Shown here piece by piece: positions 31,543-40,744 of a DNA stretch of 64,000 nucleotides (positions are counted from its first letter, which is position 1; each line of letters starts with the position of its first letter). A program made the position numbers and the translations under genes. This stretch comes from CBDFKJ01 sp965248805. GTDB lineage: Bacteria; Pseudomonadota; Alphaproteobacteria; UBA6615. The stretch covers positions 1,994,633 to 2,058,632 of the forward strand of contig CBDFKJ010000009.1 in assembly GCA_965248805.1 (NCBI GenBank), given 5' to 3'. The notes under the pieces were generated by a model. The model ran no database searches, was not told the origin of the DNA, and saw only the letters and a program-made list of their open reading frames with translations.

Positions 31543-33856
31543 TGCCCGGCACCGTTGTCATGCTGAAGAACCCGTTCCGGCCCGAGCGGGACCGTGAGGC
31601 GGTCGCCGTCGCCGAGCCGCTCTCGATCCGCGCCTGGCTCGACACTCGCGGTGTCGCGGACTTCGGGTGCCCGACGATCTGTCTGCGCAACGCCGAGCCG
31701 GTGCTACGCGAGCGTTGGCAGGACACACTCATCGCGGACGGCAATCTGGTGGTGTTCGTGCCGCTGCCCCAGGGCGGCGGCGGGGGCGGCAAGAACCCGC
31801 TCCGCACTGTTCTCATGATCGCCGTCATGGTCGCCGCCCTTACCATTCCCGGCGCTCAATGGGGATTGGCACTCGAAGCCGGCACCTTCGCCCACACGCT
31901 CGCCACCGTCGGCATCACGGTTGTCGGCACCGCGCTGGTCAATGTCCTGCTGCCGCCGCCCAAGCCCGCCGCGGTCACCTCCAGCTTCGGCGGCGCGCCG
32001 GCGCCGAGTCCGACCTATTCGCTGCAGGCCCAGGGCAACCACGCCCGGCTCGCTCAGCCCATCCCGGTGATCTACGGCCGCCACCGGGTCTATCCCGACC
32101 TCGCCGCCATGCCGTGGGCCGAATACACGAGCAACGACGACCAGCACCTGCACCAGCTGCACTGCATCGGCCAGGGCCAATACGACCTCGAGCAGGTGCG
32201 CATCGAGGACACGCCGATCGCTTCCTTCGATGAGGTGGAGACCCAGTTCGTACCACCGGGCGGCAGTATCACCCTGTTCGAGGCCGACGTGGTCACCGCG
32301 CCCGAGGTCGCCGGCCAGGAGCTGATCGGCGCCAACCAGCGGGATGCGGTCGAGGACGGCTGGATCGGACCGTTCACCGTCAATCCGGCCGGGACCAGTG
32401 CGACGAAGATCGGCATCGACGTGGTGATGCCGCGCGGCCTCTATTACGCCGCCGCCGATGGCAGCCTCAATAACCGCACAATCGAATGGGATGTCGAGGC
32501 ACGCGCCGTCGACGATGACGGTGCCGCCACCGGCGGTTGGACAAAGCTCGCGTCCGTGAGCGTGACCCGAGGCCACCACCACGCCGCAGCGCAAGAGCTA
32601 TCGCTACACGGTGACCAGCGGCCGCTACGAGGTCAGGCTCAGGCGCACCAACGACAAGGACACCGACGCCCGTGCAGGTCACGAGATCCGCTGGGGCGGG
32701 CTCAAGGCGTTTCTCGATGGCCAGCCTGATTTTGGCGATATCACGCTGCTCGCCGTCAAGATGCGTGCCACCGACAATCTCTCGCAGCGCTCGGCACGCC
32801 TGGTCAATTGCATCGTTACCCGCAAGCTGCCGGTCTGGGACCCGGAGAGCGGCTGGTCCACGCCGCAAGCAACCCGTTCCATCGCCTGGGCCTTCGCCGA
32901 CGCCGCCCGGGCGAACTACGGCGCCGGCCTCGCCGATGCCCGCATCGATCTCCCGGCACTCCATGCGCTCGATGCGGTGTGGCAGGCTCGCGGCGACCGC
33001 TTCGATGGGGTGTTCGATCAGGGCGTCACGGTGTGGGAAGCGCTCACCCGCGTCGCCCGCTGCGGCCGGGCGCTGCCGTTCCTGCAGGGCGGGATCTTGC
33101 GCATCGCCCGCGATGCGCCGCGCACTCTGCCCGTCGCCCTGTTCGGCCCCCGCAACATCGTCCGTGGCAGCTTCCGCGTCCAATACGTCATGCCGGGAGA
33201 GGACACTGCGGACGCGGTGATCGTGACCTACTTCTCGGAGCGCACCTGGGCGCCCGACGAGAGATCGTCGCCGCGTTGCCGGACAGTGCCGTCGACGGCA
33301 CGGACAAGTCCGCAGCGGTCGAGTTGTTCGGCTGCACCGGCGGTACCCAGGCCATGCGTGAGGGTCTCTACATGGCCGGGGCCAATCGCTACCGCCGGCG
33401 CATCGTCACCTTCCGCACCGAGCTCGAGGGGCTGATCCCGACCCACGGCGATCTCGTCGCCATCACCCACGATCTGCCGCGCTGGGGTCAGGGCGGCGAG
33501 GTGACGGCCGTCGACGGCCGGACGCTCATCCTGAGCGAGCCACTTGAATGGGAGTCGGGGGACGAGACGGCCGAGCCTCCAGTCCACTACCTCGCGCTTC
33601 GCCGCTGCGACGGGAGCTTGAGCGGTCCCTGCCTGTTTCACCCGGCGCCGATGAGCAAACCGTCGTGCTGAGCGAGGACCTCGCGTTCACCCCCTACACC
33701 GGGGCCGACGAGGAGCGCACCCACTTCGCCTTCGGTGCCGGCGAGGAATGGGGCCTGCGTGCCCGGGTGCTCGCCGTCCGTCCGCGCGGCGAGCAGGTCG
33801 AGATCACCGCCGTCGGCGAGGACGCCCGCGTGCATGAGGCCGACGGGGCTGCCTGA
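31542..33856 (+). pseudogene. Tail tip/host specificity protein J-like, three frameshifts
   Basis: The J-type N-terminus MPGTVVMLKNPFRPERD is followed by two TM-like segments (LMIAVMVAALTI..., FAHTLATVGITVVGTALVNVLL) and PIPVIYGRHRVYPDLAAMPWAEY. The frame changes near 32570 (extra C in ACCC-GAG), near 33260 (GACGAGAG) and near 33620. The segments join into a single protein of about 770 aa ending VHEADGAA. It is shorter than lambda J, so the receptor-binding part may be missing. The gene cannot make a functional tail tip as read. Confidence 0.8.
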
Positions 33857-33943
33857 GCCCGCCTCCCAACCGGCAGGCCCACCGTGACGGCCTGTCCTTC
33901 GGGACGGGCTGTTTGTCGTGGCATTGCAGTATCGGAGACACCC

Positions 33944-34168
33944 GTGACCGAGACCAGTTTGATCGAGATCGCGCGGGCGCGCTCGGAAGCCGCGCGGCAT
34001 CTCGCCGAGCACGAGATCGAGCGCGAGCGGCGCTATGGCGAGATCAACGCCACGCTGGCCCGCGTCGAGGCGCACGGCAAGCGCAATCTGTGGCTGCTGT
34101 GTGTCCTGTTGGGCGGGATGCTTGCGGTGGTGAGCAAATCGTTCTGGCCGGCGCTGCTTGGAGGGTGA
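33944..34168 (+). CDS. Small single-TM phage protein (74 aa)
   Basis: GTG 33944 with GGAG upstream. A helical charged N-terminus (IEIARARSEAARHLAEHEIERERRYGEINATLARVEAHGK) is followed by one TM segment (LWLLCVLLGGMLAVVSKSFW). It is probably a lysis-cassette membrane protein next to the endolysin. Exact role not known. Confidence 0.6.
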   Translation: MTETSLIEIARARSEAARHLAEHEIERERRYGEINATLARVEAHGKRNLWLLCVLLGGMLAVVSKSFWPALLGG

Positions 34169-34170
34169 TC

Positions 34171-34584
34171 ATGCCGACGTTGGGAGAGACCAGCCTCACC
34201 CGGCTGCGCACCTGCCACCCGGATCTGCGGCGGGTGCTGTCCAAGGCCATCGAGGACGGACCAGACTTCACCGTTCTGTGCGGTCACCGCGGCCGTGACG
34301 CGCAGGACCGCGCGGTCGCCGAGGGCCGAAGCAAGGCGCCGTGGCCGCGCTCGAAGCACAACACATCGCCGTCCGTGGCCGTGGACATCGCGCCGTGGCC
34401 CATCGACTGGGACGACAGGAACCGTTTCCGTCTGCTTGCCGGATACGTCCTGGGTGTTGCCGCAGCCATGGACGTGCGCTTGCGCTGGGGCGGCGACTGG
34501 GACCGCGACTACGCGGAGACCGATGAGCGGTTCCGCGACCTGCCGCACTTCGAGCTGATGGAGGGATCATCGGATGCTGGGTAA
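34171..34584 (+). CDS. Phage endolysin, M15-type peptidase
   Basis: 137 aa. The VanY/M15 zinc site is visible: SKHNTSPSVAVDIAPWP (H and D ligands) and LPHFEL (second His), with LRWGGDWD between. Such L,D- or D,D-peptidases are used as phage endolysins. ATG 34171 has GGAGG upstream. It overlaps the holin gene by 11 nt. Confidence 0.88.
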   Translation: MPTLGETSLTRLRTCHPDLRRVLSKAIEDGPDFTVLCGHRGRDAQDRAVAEGRSKAPWPRSKHNTSPSVAVDIAPWPIDWDDRNRFRLLAGYVLGVAAAMDVRLRWGGDWDRDYAETDERFRDLPHFELMEGSSDAG

Positions 34585-34996
34585 ACTGTTTGGGTCCATC
34601 GCGGGCGGCGGCATCGTCAGTGCCGCCGAAGGCGTCGCCAACATCATCGACAAGTTCGTCGAGACCGACGAGGAAAAGCAGGCCGCCGGCCTGCTCAAGG
34701 CGAAGCTCTTGATGAAGCCGAACCTGGCGCAGATCGAGCTGAACAAGATCGAGGCGCAGCACCGCTCGATCTTCGTCGCCGGCTGGCGCCCGTTCATCGG
34801 CTGGGTCTGCGGCTTCGCGCTGTTCTGGCACTTCATCCTGTTCGACATGCTGACCTGGATCACCGTCAACTTCTTCCCCGCGGTGACCGAGATCCCGATG
34901 CTCACCGGCACCGAGACGCTGGTGACCGTGCTGCTGTCGCTGCTCGGCCTCGGCGCCATGCGCACGGCCGAGAAGTTCGGCGGCAAGGCGAAGTGA
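34574..34996 (+). CDS. GTA-type three-TM holin
   Basis: 140 aa. The N-terminal amphipathic region (LFGSIAGGGIVSAAEGVANIIDKFVETDEEK) and AGWRPFIGWVCGFALFWHFILFDML plus a C-terminal TM match the GTA_holin_3TM family that lyses alphaproteobacteria with gene transfer agents and related phages. Intact and adjacent to the endolysin. Confidence 0.88.
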   Translation: MLGKLFGSIAGGGIVSAAEGVANIIDKFVETDEEKQAAGLLKAKLLMKPNLAQIELNKIEAQHRSIFVAGWRPFIGWVCGFALFWHFILFDMLTWITVNFFPAVTEIPMLTGTETLVTVLLSLLGLGAMRTAEKFGGKAK

Positions 34997-35213
34997 CGGG
35001 GCGCGCGGGACCCTCGCGACCCAGATCGGCGCCTTCTACTTCGGCGGCGAGATCGAAGCAGAAGACCGATGCGATCGAACGCGCAGCTTGGCATGGTGAA
35101 ATCTACGAGCGCTCATCACCGTTGCGGCCTTGTTGGTTGGCGGTGTTGTCACATGCGCCGGACGGGAAGTGCGGCTCTTTCCGCGCACTGAGCGCATGGG
35201 CGGCGTAGAGTGA
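34993..35213 (+). pseudogene. Small membrane/lipoprotein gene with two frameshifts
   Basis: Three frames contribute: IGAFYFGGEIEAEDR, then AIERAAWHGEIYER, then RALITVAALLVGGVVTCAGREVRLFPRTERMGGVE up to the stop at 35211-35213. The last piece resembles a TM or lipoprotein segment, a spanin-like position after the holin. Reconstruction is tentative. Confidence 0.45.
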
Positions 35214-35237
35214 TAGGGCGGCGAGAGGGCCAAAATT

Positions 35238-35301
35238 GTTAGGCAAATCGCTTGTAAGTCATTGATATTTGGTCGGGCAGGGCAGGGGTTAAATTGCCTA
35301 A
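35238..35301. promoter_or_regulatory. Putative integrase arm-type sites, right end
   Basis: GTTAGGCA (35238-35245), TAAGTCATTGAT (35255-35266) and TTGCCTAA (35294-35301) correspond to the left-end motifs, the last two inverted. Together with the left arm they frame the two att cores. Confidence 0.55.
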
Positions 35302-35330
35302 TGTCCTTGAAAAATAAGGGAAAAATTGCC

Positions 35331-35377
35331 GACTTTTAATCCGCGTGTCGTGGGTTCGATCCCCACCGGGCTCGCCA
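35331..35377. other. attR core (47 bp)
   Basis: Direct repeat of 23-69 with one T-to-C difference in the T-arm. It is only the 3' part of a tRNA-Lys gene, so not a second tRNA. It marks the right end of the prophage. 35378-35596 (219 bp) shows no gene. Confidence 0.93.
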
Positions 35378-35596
35378 GTATAATCGAAGGCTCATCAGCC
35401 GCCCTCGCCGAACTTGGTGCTGCAGGGGGAATGCAGCAGCATTGCAATCCCCGGACCCGGGCGCCCATCGCCTCGCCGGGTTCGCGGTCGATTCCGAGAC
35501 GTTGCCTCCCGCGTCGGCGCTCTTGATCAGAGCCAATGCGCCTGATCGCGCAGACATGATCGTCCAAAGCGGGTCAACAAGGCTATATTTGACGCC

Positions 35597-36841
35597 ATGC
35601 GACGGAAATTTTGGCTTCGCGTACTCACCGCCTTAGGCTTGATTGGGCTGGTCAGCGGAACGGCGATCACCGGCATCGTGCAGGTCGAGCTCGACCTGAA
35701 CCAGTTCTTCTACCACAAGGCCCTGGCGTTCACGCTGCTCAGCGTGATCCTCATTCACCTGGTGCTGAACAGAAAGGTCCTGGCAGCGTACTTCCGGGCC
35801 GGGCGTCCGGCGCGGAGCCGCAGCAGACGGGCTACCGAGAAGGCTCGTCCGCAGACGGTCGGGGCGGCTTCCGGCGTGGCGACCGGGTCTGTGTCCGGCA
35901 TGCCCCGCGCCAGCGCCTCTCCACCGCAGACACGGCGGCAGGAAGGGCGGTTCGGCCGGCGCAGTCTGATCGGCTTCGCGCTCGGCGCCGGCGCCGGCTG
36001 GGCGATCGGCGGCGCCGGCAATCTCTGGGGGCGCGGCGGCGCGAATTCCGACGCCGACTCTCAGGGCCTGCCCACCGCGGAACTGTACGATCCCTCGCTG
36101 CGCTATCACCAGGAAAGCCGGCTCGGGCTCAGTGGCGCCCTGCGCGAAGTTTCGCTGCGGGTCTTTCAGCGCTTCCAGACCGATCCACCGCCGCTATACA
36201 AACGCTACCCGGAGGAAGGTGCCGTACTCCTGCCGCCGCCTTCGGGCGATGCCCGGATGCCGGTGAGCGAGGCGATCGGCAACCGCCGCTCGCGGCGCGC
36301 CTTTGCCTCACGCCCGCTGCCGCTTCAGGCGCTGTCCGACCTCACCCATCATGCCATGGGCATCACCGGGTACACCGCAGCCTACGGACAGACCGACTAC
36401 GCGCTGCGGGCCGCACCTTCATCCGGTGCCAAATATCCGGTGGAGCTCTACGCACTGGTGGAACGGGTCGAGGCGCTGGCGCCGGGATTGTACCACTATC
36501 AGGTCGCCGAACATGCGCTCGCCAGGCTCCGGCCGGGGAGCCACGGCGTGGACTTCGCCGGCCGGGCGTTGGCGCAGGAGTTTCTAGCGGAGGCCGCCGT
36601 GGTTTTCGTCCTCACCGGCTACTTCGCGCGGTCGGCCAGCCGGTACGGCAGCCGGGCCTACCGTTATGCGGCCATGGACGCCGGGCACATCGGTGAGAAT
36701 CTCTATCTCACCGCGACCGCGTTGGGGCTGTCGGTGACGGGTGTGGGAGCCTTCTTCGACGACCAGGTAAACGCGTTTCTGGACATCGACGGACGCCGCG
36801 AGGCGGCCCTGTATTTGAACGCCGTCGGGTTCCCGGCGTGA
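35597..36841 (+). CDS. SagB-type nitroreductase/dehydrogenase with N-terminal membrane part
   Basis: 414 aa. Two TM segments lie at the N-terminus, the second containing HKALAFTLLSVILIHLVLNRKVL, a DUF4405-like bundle. A linker follows, then a SagB/ThcOx FMN oxidoreductase domain with NRRSRRAF (flavin-phosphate contact), RAAPSSGAKYPVELYALV, and GHIGENLYLTATALGLSVTGVGAFFDD. The family oxidises azolines in peptide biosynthesis or acts in other reductions. No precursor peptide or cyclodehydratase is seen nearby. It is the first host gene after attR. Confidence 0.85.
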   Translation: MRRKFWLRVLTALGLIGLVSGTAITGIVQVELDLNQFFYHKALAFTLLSVILIHLVLNRKVLAAYFRAGRPARSRSRRATEKARPQTVGAASGVATGSVSGMPRASASPPQTRRQEGRFGRRSLIGFALGAGAGWAIGGAGNLWGRGGANSDADSQGLPTAELYDPSLRYHQESRLGLSGALREVSLRVFQRFQTDPPPLYKRYPEEGAVLLPPPSGDARMPVSEAIGNRRSRRAFASRPLPLQALSDLTHHAMGITGYTAAYGQTDYALRAAPSSGAKYPVELYALVERVEALAPGLYHYQVAEHALARLRPGSHGVDFAGRALAQEFLAEAAVVFVLTGYFARSASRYGSRAYRYAAMDAGHIGENLYLTATALGLSVTGVGAFFDDQVNAFLDIDGRREAALYLNAVGFPA

Positions 36842-36864
36842 GCCGGATCGGGCTCGTCCGGCGC

Positions 36865-38549
36865 TCACTCCTTCAAGAGTAATCGCTCGGCGGGTTGCTC
36901 CTGCGGTGCGTCGGCGATCGAACGCCGCTGGTGGCGCCAACGCATGACCACGCGTTGCAACAGGTCGTCTTCCTGGCACTCTTGGCTCCAGGCAGTCGAG
37001 AACTGCGCCATGGCACTCTTCGGCCGCCGGTCTTCCGGCAGCTCATCGAAGCACACGCGCACCGGCACCGGCACGCCTTCGCCGACGACGATGGCCTCGG
37101 CGTTGCGCAGCGAGGGCAGGGCGTCCAGCGGACCCTTGGTCCAGTCCCACATGGCGCCGCGGACGAACTCCTGATCGTGCTGGTTGCTCATGCGCAAGGC
37201 GAAGACGGTGTTGCATTGCGAGAGAATGCTCGGGTCCAGCTCGGACGGCCGCTGGCTGATGACGCACAGCGAGACCCCGTACTTGCTCCCTTCCTTGGCG
37301 ATCCGCGCCAGCGCCCTCTTGGTCGGCTCGAAGCCGGCGTCGGGATCTTGCGGCGCGTAGCGATGCGCTCCTCGCGGACCAGCGTGATCGGGAGCGCGCC
37401 GTCGCTCCACATGGCGAAATCGAAGCTGATGCGGCAGAGGACAGAGACGACGACATTGAGGATCTCCGACGGGATGGCCGACAGATCGACGATGGTGATC
37501 GGCTTGCCGGCGACCGGCACGCGGAAGATGCGCGACAGTATTTCGGTCAGATTGTCGCGAAACAGAATGCCGCCGAACATGAAGCCATAGCGGGGATCGC
37601 TTTCCAGTGCGCTGATGCGGGACTTGACGCGAATGTAGGGGGCCGCCGACTCCGGTTTCGACAGCCGGCCGGCCGCCTCGTCGATGTGGCGGACCAGATC
37701 GGCAAGCCGATACGGCACCGGCATATCGGCTGTGACCTGACTGGTGTCGGCGCCGTCCATCGCCTCGCGCTTGGCCTTGACGATCGCTTCATGCAGGATC
37801 GCCACTTCGGCGACCACGCGTTCGTCACCGTTACCGCACAGCACGACTTCGGAGACCTCATCGAAGTTGAACAGCCAGAACGGGAGTTCGAGATCACCCG
37901 GTGCCAGGACTTCGGCTCGCTCGCCGAAGGCGTGGGAATATTCGTCGTGAGGGTCGAGCAGCAGTACGTGGGCGTTCGGGTGCTTGTCGAGAATGGCATG
38001 AAGCATGAGCGCGGCGGCGCAGGACTTGCCAGAACCGGTCGTGCCGAGGATGGCGAAATGCTTGCCCAGCATTTCGTCGGTCGCGATATGGGCCGGGATC
38101 GACCGGTCCTGATGGACTGTGCCGATGCGCACTGTGGCGCCGGACGACTGAGTGTAGACGCGGTTGAGGTCTTCCGGCGTCGCCTCGAGTACGGGATCGC
38201 CCAGCGACGGGAACGACGACACGCCGCGCTCGAACGCACCGTAGGTTCCGTCGGCATTACCCGCCGCCTCGCCTAGAAGATCGACTTCCATTACCCTGAG
38301 TTCGCGCTCGCCGACATCCTGTGCCGGCACCGGGACACTGACGGCGCTCACGACACCGAAGACCTCGGTCGTGCTCAAATGGAACTTTACGAGCGCGCCC
38401 AATTGGGGCGATCCGCGGTGGCTTGCCGCGCCGGGTTGATGGGCTTCGAGCAACGCCACGACTTGCGATCCAGAGACGCTGACCACCGTGCCGATTGAGT
38501 CGTCCGCGTGGCTCGGTCGCCGCGTCTCGAACTGATGGACTGTGCTCAT
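36865..38549 (-). pseudogene. HerA-like DUF87 ATPase (one-base frameshift)
   Basis: The N-terminal HAS-barrel-like region is followed by Walker A LGTTGSGKSCAAALML and Walker B HVLLLDPHDEYS, and an FTsK/HerA domain with QRPSELDPSILSQCNTVFALRMSN. The frame breaks at about 37370 (LVREE to AHRYAPQDPDAGFEPTKRAL), explained by one lost G. Total about 562 aa. HerA translocases drive DNA end processing or defence together with a nuclease; none is adjacent. It lies behind a Sel1 protein gene on the same strand. Confidence 0.8.
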
Positions 38550-38621
38550 TCTGTCTCTCCAAGAGATCGCGTTATGGGCCGCCGCGTTCCTTGGCCGCCC
38601 GTCAATTGCGTTCTCGCCGCG

Positions 38622-39449
38622 TTAGCTGGTCTGATTGAGTCCGGTCTTGGCTATTGGCGCGGTCTTGCCCACACGCGTTGTGCCTCGGCGCGACAACACG
38701 CGCTTGGCCGAGCCGACGCCGAGCAACTTGACTGAATTCAGGACCCTGAAGTACCAGCGGATACCGAACGCCCAGAATACCAGTGTTATGATCGACAACA
38801 CGCCGTTACCGAACTGCGTGACTTGGTTCGAGATGGCCTGTGCGACCCCGGTCGCGCCGGCGGTGTCGGCGACGGCAAACAGGACCGCCAGGAATAAATC
38901 TGCTGGCAGGTAGAACGCTTCGGCGAGCAGAGAGTCACGATTGAGGCGCGGTGCAGGTGCGCCCGAACGTCGAGGCTCATCAGAACCCGCGATTGCTTTG
39001 CAGTCGCGCCCGCTGGCCGACGCGGCCTGCAATGTCGCCGCAGATAGTGCGGATCCGATTTGGTCGCGCAGGCGGTTGGCGCGCTCGCCGATCTCGCCGC
39101 CGGCGTGGGCGGCGCAACCGAGCAGACGATATCCGCGTGCGGGCGCGTGCGCCACGCCCTTACCGCCCAGATACATCAGACCGAGATGCAGCTGGGCGCC
39201 GGGATGGCCTTGGCTGGCCATCGGTTGCAACTCGCGATAGGCCAGCCCGTAACTACCCTCGGTATAGGCCGCGATGCCGCGCTTGTAGTCCGCCTGAGCC
39301 GGCGTCGAGGCGCCGATGGCTGCAAGGCACAGTCCGGCGGCAATGACCGCCGTAGCGATGGCTCCGCGCGTGCGGTGGCGATCAATGTGGACCGGCGTGT
39401 CCTCAGGTAGCCTCATCGATACTATACCCCATTGCAATGCCTGCAACAT
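38622..39449 (-). CDS. Sel1-repeat protein with signal peptide and C-terminal TM
   Basis: 275 aa. A signal-like segment (AIATAVIAAGLCLAAIGASTPAQA, about 30-53) precedes a Sel1/TPR region (YKRGIAAYTEGSYGLAYRELQPMASQGHPGAQLHLGLMYLGGKGV). Two hydrophobic stretches lie nearer the C-terminus. It is predicted to be secreted or membrane-anchored on the periplasmic side. Starts at ATG 39449 or the internal ATG at codon 12. Confidence 0.7.
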   Translation of the reverse strand: MLQALQWGIVSMRLPEDTPVHIDRHRTRGAIATAVIAAGLCLAAIGASTPAQADYKRGIAAYTEGSYGLAYRELQPMASQGHPGAQLHLGLMYLGGKGVAHAPARGYRLLGCAAHAGGEIGERANRLRDQIGSALSAATLQAASASGRDCKAIAGSDEPRRSGAPAPRLNRDSLLAEAFYLPADLFLAVLFAVADTAGATGVAQAISNQVTQFGNGVLSIITLVFWAFGIRWYFRVLNSVKLLGVGSAKRVLSRRGTTRVGKTAPIAKTGLNQTS

Positions 39450-39660
39450 GTGAGCAAATATTGGGGCAAGTTAGATAAATGGCAATTCATAAATATAGTA
39501 ATGCTGTACAAGTACGCAATAACAATATAATATATGCGTAAAAGTATCCGAAAAGAATTCTAGTAATAGTGTATCTAATATTAAGGCATCGCTTCGCGAT
39601 GCCGAGACGGGGGGTGGTACTCAGTGAGACGCGACGCGACGAGGGGAGGTTTGGTTGCCG
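39450..39660. other. AT-rich intergenic stretch
   Basis: 39470-39595 is strikingly AT-rich against a GC-rich background (for example AATATAATATATGCG), with a small hairpin GCATCGCTTCGCGATGC at 39588-39604. No gene is visible. Confidence 0.7.
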
Positions 39661-40554
39661 CTAACTCGGCTGAGGCTTGAGGCGGCTATGCGGGAGCCGC
39701 ACGGTCACTGTCGTGCCAACGTCGACCGTGCTTTCGATATTCATGGTCCCGCCGTGAAGGCGGACGAGCGCGTCGGCCAAGGGCAGGCCCAACCCGGTAC
39801 CCTCGTGGGTGCGGCTGAGTCGGCCGTCGACTTGTACGAATGGCTTCAACACCCGGGAAATGTCGTTCGGAGCGATGCCGACGCCGGTGTCACGGACGGT
39901 GAATGTCAGGCCGGCATTACTGGCGTGGGTCGCGAGCGTAACCGCTCCGCCATGCGGGGTGAATTTGACCGCGTTCGATAGAAGATTGATCAGGATTTGC
40001 TTCAATCATCGCTCATCGCCATGCAAAAGCGGCAGATCCTCGGCGCTGTCATGAACGAGCTCGACACTGCCAAGACTCGCGCGCTCATCGAGCATGCGCA
40101 GACACGACTGCGTCAGCGTTTCGATGCAGACGTCTTCTTCCTGCAGCTCGAACTTGGCCGCCTCCAGCTTGGCGAGATCGAGGATGTCATTGATCGGCGA
40201 CAGCAGATGCAGCCCGGATTCGCGAATATCGTGGGTGTAGCTCAGCGCCTTTTCGATATCGTGCTCGGGTAGGATGCGCGAATGCATGAAGTCGGAAAAG
40301 CCGATGATTGCATTGAGCGGCGTGCGCAACTCATGGCTCATATTGGCGAGAAATTCGGTCTTCATGCGGTCAGTCGCTTGCGCCTGCTCCATGGCGGTGC
40401 GAGCGATTTCCGCCGCCTGATCGGCCTGACGTTTGGCGGCCAGCAAGCCCGATTCCGCTTTCTTGTGCTCGACGATTTGCCCGAACTGGGCCATGTAGCG
40501 ATCCAGCAGCGACTGTTTTTCGGTCTGCTTATTCGAATACCGCAAGACATTCAC
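39661..40554 (-). pseudogene. Histidine kinase with an in-frame TGA
   Basis: From GTG 40554: a short N-terminus, a coiled coil, HisKA with MSHELRTPLNAIIGFSDFM (phospho-His), then HATPase motifs LKQILINLLSNAVKFTP (N box), VRDTGVGIAP (G1) and EGTGLGLPLADALVRLHGG. The frame continues through a TGA at 40003-40005, between GDER and LKQILIN, where relatives have Arg; CGA to TGA is one transition. No sensor domain is present. A CtrA box lies 44 bp upstream. Confidence 0.85.
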
Positions 40555-40597
40555 GCCAATTGCCAGATACGCCAGTTGCCAGCATGCCAGAGGGCCG

Positions 40598-40613
40598 TTA
40601 ACGCGCGCTTAAC
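40598..40613. promoter_or_regulatory. CtrA-type box (TTAA-N7-TTAAC)
   Basis: TTAACGCGCGCTTAAC matches the full CtrA consensus with an exact 7-bp spacer, 44 bp upstream of the histidine kinase start. CtrA is the cell-cycle regulator of alphaproteobacteria. Regulation of the kinase is inferred. Confidence 0.65.
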
Positions 40614-40744
40614 CTGTGGGGCAATTTGGCCATATTTCATACGCACCGATTTCACGCCGGATTTTCGGCTACTGATGCGGCTCAAATTAGGCGCGAATGG
40701 AATGTGACGTAGTACGTTGGACCGCTACATAAGGAGAGCAGACG

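Noticed and set aside
35331..35377. A second tRNA-Lys gene
   Set aside because: Only the 3' part (anticodon arm to CCA) is present, with no D-arm or 5' acceptor strand; it is the attR copy.
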